Source of the DNA: Malachius bipustulatus
Lineage: Eukaryota > Arthropoda > Insecta > Coleoptera > Melyridae
Direction: 5' to 3'
Assembly: GCA_910589415.1 (NCBI GenBank)
Contig: OU342630.1
Location: forward strand, 24,647,867-24,711,866
Length of the DNA stretch: 64,000 nt
Each line of letters starts with the position of its first letter. Within the stretch, counting starts at the first letter, position 1. The notes beneath the pieces are model-generated. The model did not search any database. It was not told where the DNA came from and saw only the letters and a program-made list of their open reading frames with translations. A program made the translations under genes and the position numbers. This document shows, piece after piece, positions 33,340 to 43,008 of the stretch.

Positions 33340-33860
33340 TTTTTACTTTCTTCGTTCTTTATCATATTTTCTACAGAGAGGGAAGTAGTGCAAATGTTAC
33401 AAGTAGGTGGCGGAGATTTTTCTAGTAGATGTTTGAGGGTAAGGAGGGTGCAGCCAGCTCGGAGCTGGTTTTAAAAAAAGTTAAATTTGCGGTTTCCTTG
33501 TGGCCAAGGTTAGGTGTTTGGTTTTATTTTACGAAGTTTCTGGGGTAGTTTCTCCTAATATTCTTGGAATTTCCTCATTATTGACAGCTTTAATGAGCTC
33601 TTGATGTCACCTGTAATGGCTAGGTCTGGTTTTTCTCCGTCGGCTCCTACTTCCTTCGCTAGTTTATTTACCATTTCATTGTATTTTATTCCTTGATGAG
33701 AAAGGATTCAGACGAGTTTGATTATTTTTCCAAGGCTGTGTGAGATATTTCTTCTTGTATGAGTTGGCAATGGAGTGTTCTTTTGTCATATTGGGATATA
33801 GGGTGTATAGTGCTGAGGAAGTCTGTGAATACCTACCATGCTATCTTTTACATCAATAGT
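33340..33860 (-). pseudogene. LINE RNase H and C-terminal knuckle remnant
   Basis: Minus-strand reading in several frames gives SQTSSALYTLYPN (RNase H third motif region), ILSHQGIKYNEMVNKLAKEV (fourth motif; normally W-x-PSHQGI...DKLAKEA), GADGEKPDLAITGD, and further down PPPTCNICTTSLSVENM, a CxxC knuckle. The order matches the end of an RNase H-bearing LINE. Multiple frameshifts. It is a different family from the LOA-like copies. Confidence 0.65.
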
Positions 33861-34767
33861 CTTCAGATATTATCCATTTCTTGTAGGTTTCATTACATTT
33901 TGTTTACGTGTAGAAAGGCCACTGTTTTGTATTTTTAATGAGTCAATATAATTTTGTTCATATGACTGATAGTTGTTAATTATTTTCAAAATAGCTATTT
34001 GTGATATATACGCTGCAAAATGCTAGTGTTTTAAGAAGGCGACGAAAATTGTAAAACGACGCCGAAGGCCGAGTTTGACAATCGTCAAGTGCTCAAGCAA
34101 ACCTTTTGGAACGGGTATTAAGTAAAATATAATAAATAATGGTACTATTAAATTTTGCAAATAAATGGTAGCAAAAATTTATTTTACAATAATTATCTAT
34201 CAATAATGACACTGAGTAGGTACATTTAATATTATTTGTAAAAAGAACTAAAATTTCTTAGCAATATGTTGAAGCAAAATTCGCAATTATTGATTTCACA
34301 TTGACCATTTTCATCTAACACGAAACGTCTCTGCTCGTACAAGAACTGATATACGGGTATAATCTGAGGACATTAAAGGCATCGTCCCTAATGGTCTTCC
34401 TTTGATTCGGGGAGTAGGGGATGAGCTTTTCTCCCCTTATCTTCTTCAGGTTCTAACTGATAAAAAATCCTCCAGTTGCAGTTTGTTGCTTTATCATCGA
34501 TATTGGCTATACACGGGACGGAGCGGGAGTCATTATCCTGATAATGTATGGCCCTTTATGGATAAGAATCGCTGATCCTGGTCCTCTCTAGACAGTTAAG
34601 TAGATATTTCTGAAAATTACTTCACCAGATTACCCAAATGGTTTATTCAAAATCGATTTGATTATGATCTTCGGTTATAATGACTTAATGTAGTAGAAGT
34701 TTAATGTAATGTAAACATACAAAATACATCAAATACTTCTTGCTAATAATTCTATTGCATTATACAG
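33861..34767. other. No gene; GC-looped hairpin at 34041-34090; left flank of gypsy insertion
   Basis: A small inverted repeat (CGACGAAAATTGT / GACAATCGTC) encloses GACGCCGAAGGCCGAG, resembling in layout the hairpins at 3948 and 59085. The stretch 34380-34600 is a little GC-richer but has no coding frame. The last bases, ending TATACAG, are the left half of the target interrupted by the gypsy element. Confidence 0.45.
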
Positions 34768-37556
34768 TGTAATCACCCAACCCCGGGTCCGCTTATCTGT
34801 GTGAGAAAAGCTCACTTCCCTTCCCCTTTCCCTTTGGCCTAGTCGTGATGTGATCGTCAAAAGTGGTTAGAACCCTTCTTCCACAAAAAAAATACGTTGT
34901 GTCGCCCGTAATAACTTCAGTTGTTTTCAAATGGAGTTGTTAAAGAAAAGAGGGCAGCGCGCGATTTTCACCTATCATTGTTCATTACCAGACTTTCAAA
35001 AGAGAGTGAACTGAACGTTAAAGTATTTTGTTTTAACTCGAGAGAAATTTAATTTTCCTAAGCAAGTTTTGAATTTTCTACCTCAAGAAAAATTAGGGAA
35101 ACAACCCGCGACACTTTTCATCTATTTTCAAACTGGTCGCAGTTTGTTTAACCTAATTACATTTTTTTGTTTAGTAATTTTCATGTTTTACATTTTTTTT
35201 TCTCTTTCATTTTGAATTAGGTTAACCAACCTTACAAGTTTTATTTTAAGTATTTAATATAATATCAAGTTAAGTGACACTTTCTTGGTCTAATTATTTA
35301 TGGTAATTATAATACAATTATTTCTATATAACATAATTCATTATTCTTCCAGCTCAAAGTTAAATTTATTATCTCCTTTTTTTCCGGAAGGTCGTCTAAG
35401 TGGACGCCACCTGTTTGTCTGAGATTTGTTTTCGTGTTAGGGTGGATTTCAGTCGTGCGACGTTGCCATTTTGCAAGTCTGTTATTTATTTATGCTGGCT
35501 TCAGCGTCGTGAGTGTTTTTAATAATTCTTTCCACAAAAATACATCGTGACTATGCAAATATTACGCTAGAGTTTTATACCTTGGAAATACCTTGTTAAT
35601 AAATTGTCGAAGTTTATTTGTAACCTGTTGTTTCGTGAGTACTCATTGTGGGTAGAGTTTATTTCTCCCAGAGTTTCTCCGAATTACCTTGTTTAATAAA
35701 TTGTCAAGTTTATTTGTGACCTGTTGTTTCGTGAGTACTCATTGTGGGTAGAGTTTAGTTCTCCCAGAGTTTCTCCGAAATACCTTGTACCTTAATTATG
35801 AAAATACCTTGTTTGGTTATTATACCTATACGGGTTTGTGAGACCCTTATACCTTTTTCCACTTTCATATTTGTGCCTATGAAAAGTGTCTCTGTTGCAG
35901 TAATTTTGATAGTCACTGAGTATTCTCGAAAGAAGATTTATTTAATTCACATCAGTTAAATATCCAACAAGCGACTGTCATTTTGACTCTAATATTTCGC
36001 TATTTTGCTGAATTTATTTGAATTTTAAGACGTGAGTTCTTTCAGAGATAAATCGCCAAAACTCGACTCTCCACACAGACCTAGAGACTCTAGACGACGA
36101 CGATATGGTCCTTAGTAATATGTTTGCGAGTATCATTTGAGATCTCATTACTGTAAGGCCATTTAACCCTTTTTAGAGAACCAGGATGCTTCGAGTTCCG
36201 TTAAGGTTGATTACTTGAAATTACTCGCTGTCACTGTCCAATGTGGACTAATGAACGATTTTGTTTTATTTTGATTTTTTAAAGTTTTCTTTCTTTCCTC
36301 GTTTTTTAAATTTCCATGAAATTGCTCTGCAACTTCACGTATTGCGTTTAACTAGCCTCAAGACATCAGTCACGAGATAGATATTAGGTTAAAATTTGCA
36401 CCCACCAGAATAAATAATTTCCGTGTGATTTGATCATTTTGAATTGATTTTTCTGAACTGATTTTAATTTTGGAAATTTAACTTTGACCTTGGTCGAATA
36501 ATGTTATTTTCTAACATTATAAAACTTTTAATATTTAAATGAAAAATCCTAATTATTAATATTTACATTTTACTTAATCAATTTTACTAACTTCTAAAGT
36601 CTGGCAATTTACAATATTATATTAACTAACCTGGAGGAATTTCGCAGTCTACCGTCTCTACAACCGACGCAGTTCGCTTCTTAGGCTTCATTTTGCAACT
36701 ATGCAAGTGACACCCCAGCTGATTTGGTTTGTTTATCTAAAGACAGTTCAAGAGGTCGTTTAGCACGAAGGGTGCCTGTGATGTGATGTCCCGTTACGGG
36801 GACTGGCGCCTGGCGGTCTCGTGAAATTTAATACACCCGAAAACTATACCTACTCAGAAGTTTTACAATTTAAAATAATTTAATTTAGGCGAAGATTATT
36901 GATGAATTTTAATATTTGAATATTTAAATTTTGTTTGATTTTATTAATTTGGATATTTTACTGGAAAACCTACACTTTGCTCGATTATAGAAGGTACTCC
37001 CAGTCATGGGCTGCCGCGACTACAATCGACCAAAAAGTAGTATATCAGGAAAGAAAGAGACAATTACAAGTTGAGCGTACTCCCAATCATGGGCTGCCAG
37101 AACAATATGCAATTGCCAGGTAAGCGTACTCCCAGTAATGGGCTGCCGGCAAACCTGTTCTCTCTCAATCCGTCTGATCTGTTACTCGAGCTTCCGACCC
37201 TTTATATACAATTTTCTACTCCTTTCGCCCCTTCCCTAGGAATCTGGCCTACGTGATCTGCTTATCGTTTGTTCCCCTCTGATGAACGAATTCGTTCTTT
37301 AAGTCGTGTATACCTACTAAAGAATTTATTAACTTATTTATATTTTTCCTCAACCTACAATTTATTCTTTTGTTTATTGTACTAATTATACTAACAATAC
37401 TCCTAATAATAATAATAACAATAATAACAAGAATACTAATAATAATCTTTCCTACTGTATAGTTATATCTGTTTAATTCTTCTTGGATAATTGTTTCAAC
37501 AATTTTATAGGGGTATTATTTTCATAAAACTTCGTACCTGGGTGTGGTCCATTTCA
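34768..37556 (-). repeat. Gypsy 3' LTR (2,789 bp)
   Basis: Begins (plus strand) TGTAATCACCCAACCCCGGG and ends GTGTGGTCCATTTCA. It contains two tandem 96-bp units (35589-35684, 35685-35780) starting TACCTTGTT, and three copies of GTACTCCCA-TNATGGGCTGC at 36994, 37077 and 37126. Both features are also in the other LTR. Low-complexity AAT/ACA repeats occur near 37395-37440. This length is several times the usual gypsy LTR. Confidence 0.95.
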
Positions 37557-37629
37557 CCGGCCTGCTCGACTTATAGAAAAATATTTGTACGAATTTTTTC
37601 TGTAAGGCGCTTGATTACGACTCCTGTCG

Positions 37630-38346
37630 TCACCTTTTTCGTTTTGTTCTTCTCTCTATTCTTCTGGAGATACCCCGGATAATTACTTGATCCACAACGT
37701 AAGATAATTTTGTTAACGTCATTACTGGTCGAAAGCGAGTGGTGGTTCTTGGTTCCCTCGGATCGGTGACGCTGGTATCTCCCGTTATCCGCTGGAGTGG
37801 AATGATTTTAGGTCTTGTTGGTGGCGGTAACCTGGAGCACGGAGGCGGTGGTAATTTGGGGTATTCTACGGAACACGGAGGCGGTGGTAGACTGGGGTCT
37901 TCTATGGCACACGGAGGCGGCGGTGGTAGCTCAGCTACTCCAGGAAGTGCATGAGTCGGTGATGGTGGCATGGGCGTCGGAGTAGGCGCTCGGCTGAGTG
38001 GCGGGGTTTCTAGTGGTTCGGCAGTTGTTGGTATGATTGGCGGTGGTGATGCGGGTGGCGATAGAGACAGCGCGGAGGTGGTAATAATTTCGGTTGGCGG
38101 CGGGTATGGGGTGAGTAGGTCGCAAGCACTGATACGTCGAATGGATGGTCTAGTTAGTCGTGGGTCCGAGTAAATCCTGCCGCGTACCACTTTCACTAGT
38201 TCACCTGTCTCGGCGGATAAGCGAACTTCTACGAATCCCGATTCTTCGAATTGCGGGTACAATCCGGCTTCGTAAAGTATATGTTCAATGGATTTACCGG
38301 GAGTTTCGGGTCTATCGAGGTCTTCGAATCCCTCGAAGTCTTCCAT
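37630..38346 (-). CDS. Proline-rich accessory ORF of the gypsy element (unknown function)
   Basis: About 238 residues from ATG 38346 (MEDFEGFED), lying where gypsy errantiviruses have env but with no signal peptide, furin site or membrane segment. The first ~75 residues look folded (GKSIEHILYEAGLYPQFEES, FVEVRLSAETGELVKVVRGR). The middle is Pro/Thr/Ser-rich. LPPPPC repeats with ED/EY spacers occur at about residues 140-175 (ELPPPPPCAIEDPSLPPPPC). The end is strongly basic (RRIERRTKRKR). It overlaps the end of integrase. It could be an RNA- or chromatin-binding accessory protein; I do not recognise the family. Confidence 0.7.
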   Translation of the reverse strand: MEDFEGFEDLDRPETPGKSIEHILYEAGLYPQFEESGFVEVRLSAETGELVKVVRGRIYSDPRLTRPSIRRISACDLLTPYPPPTEIITTSALSLSPPASPPPIIPTTAEPLETPPLSRAPTPTPMPPSPTHALPGVAELPPPPPCAIEDPSLPPPPCSVEYPKLPPPPCSRLPPPTRPKIIPLQRITGDTSVTDPREPRTTTRFRPVMTLTKLSYVVDQVIIRGISRRIERRTKRKR

Positions 38347-38845
38347 GTTCACGATTAGACGCGTGTCGATGAACTGGAGGATAATATAAAACTAACTGAG
38401 TGGCATTAAAAATGCCTAAGTTTTTTCCAGATGATGGTTGTTTCAAGAGATAAGCGTTGGTGTTAGGTTGTCCCTCGACAATGTAAGGGCCGCTGAAGAG
38501 GTGCGAGAATTTCTTGGTTTTGCCTGCAATAGTATCCGATGTTGGAGCTGTTTTTAATAACACCATATCTCCATATCCAAAGTGGCATTGTCGTTTCTTT
38601 CTACAACGTGCTCTTCGTCTGGCCATTTCTGTCAGGTTACGCTTGACTAGTTCTCGAATTTCTGTTACGTCTTGTTCAGGTACTTGTGGCAAGAGTGGTT
38701 TTATCGCTGGCCCGAGGAGCCCTGCTGTGCGTCTCCCTGATACAATTTGCGTTGGTGAATAAGCTGTTGACATATGTGGGGTATCGTTGAAACACTTCTC
38801 TATATCGTTCAAATAATCGGCCAGGTTGTGTGTCGTTGACTGCAA
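38312..38845 (-). pseudogene. Gypsy integrase C-terminus, displaced frame of pol
   Basis: Continues integrase after the frame change at about 38825: DYLNDIEKCFNDTPHMSTAY, SPTQIVSGRRTAG, then a long helix with many Arg, FGYGDMVLLK, and the GPF/Y-like module KFSHLFSGPYIVEGQPNTNA. This belongs to pol. Only a single-base shift separates it, and both sides are otherwise intact. The last 35 bases overlap the start of the next ORF. Confidence 0.85.
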
Positions 38846-41175
38846 TATGTTCGAAAAAAACGTCCTAGCTCTCGCATATACCTTTCAGCTGGGTTAGATG
38901 CGGCGTTTCTAATTGACGAGAATATTACTTGAATACCCTCTTCTTGCATTGTTACTTTCCATTGAATTGACGTAAATTGGCTTCCGTGGTCACTTAATAT
39001 TCTCTTTGGTTTGATAATCGGGAATAAATCCTTTTTTAGTCGTTGTATTGTAGCGTACGTGTTAGCTTTCTTTAAGGGCATTAATTTTACATATTTAGAG
39101 AATACATCGACCGCTAGTAATATATATTGGACTCCCCCGCGTCCCCTTGGTAGTGGTCCATAAAAATCGATGGCTACTAGATCTCCTACATTGTCAGGTA
39201 TTATTGCTTGTAAAGGTCCCTCATGTTGTGCGTTTCGATGTTTAGTACGTTGGCAAACGTCGCAAGTTCTGATTATCTTCCGAATATGCCTTCTCATGCG
39301 TGGCCAGTGAAAATATTGTTGTACCTGCTTCGCTACTTTGGCCGCACCGAAATGTCCTAGCTCCTTGTGGTAATGCCAGATTAAATCCTCCTGAATTATT
39401 GTAGGTACCGCTAGTGTTAAACGGTTCTGAGTTGCATCGCGATGTAGTATAATGTTATTATTAATGCAATAATCTTGGTATTTTCGGTTATTATTTTCGT
39501 TGTCCTGATTCTGTAAGGCTTGCCTCACAAGTTGCAAGTGTGTATCTCCCTGCTGTAACTGCGGTAGTCGGCGAAGTTGTCGTAACATGTCATTTGTTGT
39601 ATCTACTCGGATCGGCGCGACTAGAGCGGTTATCTCCCCAGCATATTTCGCATCTCTATCAGTAGGAAATCTTGATAATAAGTCGGCTACCTTGTTCTGT
39701 ACTCCGGGGATGTGTTCTATTTGCAGATCGAATTGTTGTAGGAATAATAACCATCTGGTGAGTCTTTCGTTAAGAAAGCGACACTGACTTAAAAACGTGA
39801 GGGCTTTGTGGTCTGTTCTGATAATAACTTTCGTTCCCTGTAGGTAGATCCGGCATTTTTGAACTGAGTGTACAATGGCAAATAATTCTTTTTCAGTTGT
39901 AGTATATGACAGTTGACATGGTTGTAGTCCCTTACTAATGAAGGCTACGACTTCTTTTTCTTGTGCATCATTTATCTGGTACAATACGCCCCCAAGCCCA
40001 AATTGAGAACTATCAGTTTCTAAGTAAAACGGTCTACTTAAATCCGGGTGTATGAGCATTACGTGATCCAAAAATCGTTGTTTTAATTCTTTAAAAACTC
40101 CAGCTTCAGTCTCACCCCAACTCCATTTGTTTTCCTTTTTAAGTAAGTGCCGGAGCGGTCGCGTATATTCACTGAAATGATCACAGAATTTTCGGTAATA
40201 ATTGCAAAGTCCCAAAAATGCTCGAAGGTCCTTCAGTCTTTTTGGTGTCGGAAAATCTCTAATTGCAGTCGTTTTCTCTGGATCCATGAGTATACCCGTA
40301 GGCGTAAGGATATGGCCTAAGAATGGTACTTGTTGTCGTAAAAAAGTTGATTTTTCTAGGTTTATTGTCATATTAGCGTCTTTAATTCGTTCAAATACTC
40401 TTCGAAGGTGTTGGATGTGTTCTTCGAATGATTCGGAAGCGATTAGTAAGTCGTCGATATAGTTGAACGTAAATTCCCGGACGTCATGTCCTAGTACTAT
40501 GTCCATGCATCTCGAAAATCCTGCAACAGCTGTTTTTACTCCGAAGGGTAATACTTTGTATTGGTACGTTCTGCCATTATAAGTGAAAGCTGTATATTGT
40601 TTACTCCCTTCCTCTAATGGAATTTGCCAATAACCACTCGTTAAATCCAGACTGGATAATTGAGTACGTCCGTGAAATTGTTGACGTAGCTCGTCTGCGG
40701 GTGGTGGACTTTCCTGATCCGAAATCATTGCCTCATTAATACCTCGAGCGTCTAAGCAGATCCTAATTTGTCCATTTTTCTTTCTAACTACCGTCATGGG
40801 ACTTGAATAAGGTGACGCGGCTCTCTCAATTATACCATCTTCTTCCATTTGTTTGAGAGTCGCTTCTACAGCTGGCCGTAAAGTAAAGGGTACCGGATAC
40901 GATTTTCTCAAGATCGGGCGATCGTGCGTCAAGGTTATTCGGTGTTGGTATTTTTTTGTCAGTCCTGGGCGGTCGCTAAGGAGATATGAGTATTCCTGAA
41001 GCAGCGATTTTAATTTTCGGTGCTCGTATGCTGATAAATTCGCATCTTCTAATTTTTGTTGTATCTGTTGCTCTAGGTTAGGCGTAGGTACGTTAATAAA
41101 ATTCGTATAAGTCGTGTTCTCGTAGTCTATGGGACTTCCTAAGATTTGCTGATCCTTAGTTTGTTTTAAATGGAA
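38809..41175 (-). CDS. Gypsy Pol: RT, RNase H, integrase (frameshifted near the end)
   Basis: The frame is open from just after a TAG near 41178 to 38809; the first codons overlap the protease end, and no ATG start is expected. Motifs: SPYSSPMTVVRKKNG, LSSLDLTSGYWQIPL, FNYIDDLLIAS (catalytic YIDD near 40455), FLGLCNYYRKF; RNase H with LETDSSQFGLGG, TEKELFAIVHS and RTDHKALTFL; integrase with HKELGH...CDVC zinc finger, AIDFYGPL, LSDHGSQF and NPAERYMRELGR (D-D-E). After HTTWP the frame runs into a stop, but the continuation is open one base away at 38845-38312. In so young an element this is probably a fresh 1-base deletion or a sequence error. Confidence 0.9.
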   Translation of the reverse strand, partial: FHLKQTKDQQILGSPIDYENTTYTNFINVPTPNLEQQIQQKLEDANLSAYEHRKLKSLLQEYSYLLSDRPGLTKKYQHRITLTHDRPILRKSYPVPFTLRPAVEATLKQMEEDGIIERAASPYSSPMTVVRKKNGQIRICLDARGINEAMISDQESPPPADELRQQFHGRTQLSSLDLTSGYWQIPLEEGSKQYTAFTYNGRTYQYKVLPFGVKTAVAGFSRCMDIVLGHDVREFTFNYIDDLLIASESFEEHIQHLRRVFERIKDANMTINLEKSTFLRQQVPFLGHILTPTGILMDPEKTTAIRDFPTPKRLKDLRAFLGLCNYYRKFCDHFSEYTRPLRHLLKKENKWSWGETEAGVFKELKQRFLDHVMLIHPDLSRPFYLETDSSQFGLGGVLYQINDAQEKEVVAFISKGLQPCQLSYTTTEKELFAIVHSVQKCRIYLQGTKVIIRTDHKALTFLSQCRFLNERLTRWLLFLQQFDLQIEHIPGVQNKVADLLSRFPTDRDAKYAGEITALVAPIRVDTTNDMLRQLRRLPQLQQGDTHLQLVRQALQNQDNENNNRKYQDYCINNNIILHRDATQNRLTLAVPTIIQEDLIWHYHKELGHFGAAKVAKQVQQYFHWPRMRRHIRKIIRTCDVCQRTKHRNAQHEGPLQAIIPDNVGDLVAIDFYGPLPRGRGGVQYILLAVDVFSKYVKLMPLKKANTYATIQRLKKDLFPIIKPKRILSDHGSQFTSIQWKVTMQEEGIQVIFSSIRNAASNPAERYMRELGRFFRTYCSQRHTTWPII

Positions 41176-41782
41176 TTTCTATAGTATTGTCGTTCCGGTA
41201 TATCATAATAATTTTCCTTTGGAGGTTTATAATACACTGGTTCATTGTTAACCAATCAGTTCCTATAATGATCGGTTTACTTAATTCTGGTATTACTAAG
41301 CAGTTTAATTCGATAGAATGCCCTTCTACTTGTGCTTTAATGCGTATTTGTTGACTAATCCTTTTACTATGTTTGCTAAAAGCACTCTGTAGCTGAATAG
41401 AACGTAGCGGGAGGACGGACATAGGAGTTTGATTTTGTTGCAGTGTCCTATAATAATTTGCGGACATCCCAGTGATTTCGCTCCCAGTATCAATTAATGC
41501 TTTTACGTTTTGATTTCCTACTGTTAGTTCGATTTCAGGTGATTCTCCCGGCGTCTGTCGAGACATGGTATTTACTTGAGGAAGGCTTAAAAATTTTCTA
41601 CCGTCTGCCTTAATGGGTTCGCGAATTCCCTGTAGGTATTTCCCTAATCCTTGTCCTGGCTTCCATCCTTGTAATTTTAAAATTTTCCATCCTATGTTTG
41701 TATGTTGTAGAGTATTGTCCGAATGTAAATTTTCTGGTGGTGTCTTGTCGTGGTAAGGAGGTCCATTTTTCGGTGGCGTCAA
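41156..41782 (-). CDS. Gypsy protease with N-terminal G-patch
   Basis: About 208 residues as counted from a TTG; there is no need for a start because it should be reached by -1 frameshifting from gag, whose end it overlaps. Residues about 28-62 form a G-patch (IGWKILKLQGWKPGQGLGKY, then REPI), an RNA-interaction motif. The aspartic protease follows: ALIDTGSEITGMS (active DTG) near residue 95 and IIIGTDWLTM near 175. The protease matures Gag and Pol. G-patches are known beside the protease of betaretroviruses, there on the C-terminal side; here it precedes the protease. The ORF ends in TAA at 41156-41158, overlapping pol by about 20 bases in the +1 frame. Confidence 0.85.
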   Translation of the reverse strand: MTPPKNGPPYHDKTPPENLHSDNTLQHTNIGWKILKLQGWKPGQGLGKYLQGIREPIKADGRKFLSLPQVNTMSRQTPGESPEIELTVGNQNVKALIDTGSEITGMSANYYRTLQQNQTPMSVLPLRSIQLQSAFSKHSKRISQQIRIKAQVEGHSIELNCLVIPELSKPIIIGTDWLTMNQCIINLQRKIIMIYRNDNTIEIPFKTN

Positions 41783-41796
41783 ATCACAGGACCGTG

Positions 41797-42908
41797 TTAA
41801 TTTGACGACGCGAAGTTTCCCTGACGCGTTCGGTTATGGTTTGCTTCGTTTGAATCGTTATTACCGTGGTTTTTGCTATGATTTGCGGGGCGCGAGTACG
41901 GCGAAGCTTGAGTCCTGCCCTGCCTGACGAGTGAACCGGCAGGCCTGCTGAAATTTACGATGTCTTCTTGAGTTTTGAGAAAAGCAGCTGCGTCGGCTAG
42001 TGATCGCTGTGACGTAAGTGACCACAATGCCTGTATGTGTGTCGGGTAATGACGCATTAAACTAATCACTAATTGTTCCTCAGGTATGGGTTCTGTTAAT
42101 TGTCGGGCCATGTGAACGTAATAAGCGAAATGGCTGCACATCGAATGTCTATTACTCCACACTGCAGTACCTATCTGATGTCGTGGTTTGTTTTGCTCCT
42201 GCGCAGACCAGAAATTTCTTAAAAAGTCTTGTTTAAAATCCTCGTAATTTGTCCACGTTTGTCTGTATATTGCTGACCAATGTTTCGCGTGTCCTTGTAG
42301 ACCTTCAAGTGCCGTTTCTAATTGTTGATCGGCCGCTATGCCCCTTTTCTGAAAATACCGTTCTAATTCTTCAATATACTGCAGTGGACCTGTCCCTCCA
42401 AATCTCTTATCAACGTATCGCGGTGGATTGTCGATCTGTGTGTATAATATGGCCGGCGCAGTTGCCATGGATGCCGTCCCGCTTGCATTTGACATAGCAG
42501 TTGACCCTCTATGACATGAATTTATTTCTCGCGGCCCTACTGAACTAGCAGTTATGTTAGTTGAATTTTCTTCGTCTGTTTCCATTGCCTGAGTCGCGGT
42601 TTGTTCCCTAGCCATCCTAATTTGGTTTCCTTGGATTAATTGATTGATTTCAGTACAAAAAGCTGATTGTAGTGCCTGCATTGCCATTCGTTGTTCTTCG
42701 AACATAGCTTTTATCCATCCCCCTAATAAACCTGTCTCCGCCGTTACTAACCGATTTCCTACCACCTCTTGTTGCACCGTCCCGTCCTGTATCTGGCTTG
42801 GTATTCCCTCCGAAATGGTGACTTGCTCCGTTCCCGATCCTACTGTCTCGTCCGTCGATTGCCTTGCGATTGACTCTGTCGGACTTGGCAACGATGTTTG
42901 AGGAATCG
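41797..42908 (-). CDS. Gypsy Gag polyprotein (main exon)
   Basis: About 370 residues. The N-terminal ~150 are low-complexity Ser/Thr/Glu-rich. A capsid-like region follows (ILYTQIDNPPRYVDKRFGGT, YIEELERYFQKRGI, LQGHAKHWSAIYRQTWTNYE, FLRNFWSAQEQ), matching the retrotransposon-gag pattern. The tail is basic and rich in N, H and R (NHSKNHGNNDSNEANHNRTR). No CCHC zinc knuckle is present; the basic tail may replace it in RNA binding. There is no AUG before about residue 68 of this frame, which points to initiation in the LTR exon after splicing. The protease frame overlaps its end in the -1 frame. It forms the virus-like particle core. Confidence 0.85.
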
Positions 42909-42989
42909 CTGGAGGAATTTCGTAAAAAAAATTAATTTATTATTTTGTTTCTACTCCTGTCCCCTTATCTTTGCCTCTTTTTCTCCATC

Positions 42990-43007
42990 CGCACGTCAAC
43001 GGCACCA
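42990..43007 (-). other. Gypsy primer-binding site
   Basis: One base inside the 5' LTR, the minus strand reads TGGTGCCGTTGACGTGCG. Its TGG start and position fit pairing with a tRNA 3' CCA end. The tRNA is not identified. Minus-strand DNA synthesis of the element would start here. Confidence 0.7.
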
Positions 43008-43008
43008 A

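Noticed and set aside
36935..37256. Short frames repeated in both LTRs (62 and 61 codons)
   Set aside because: Plus-strand frames antisense to element transcription, created by the repeated LTR motif; duplicated only because LTRs are duplicated.
38820..38845. Integrase frame change as programmed frameshifting
   Set aside because: It falls inside the integrase domain, without a recognisable slippery heptamer; a deletion or sequence error is simpler.
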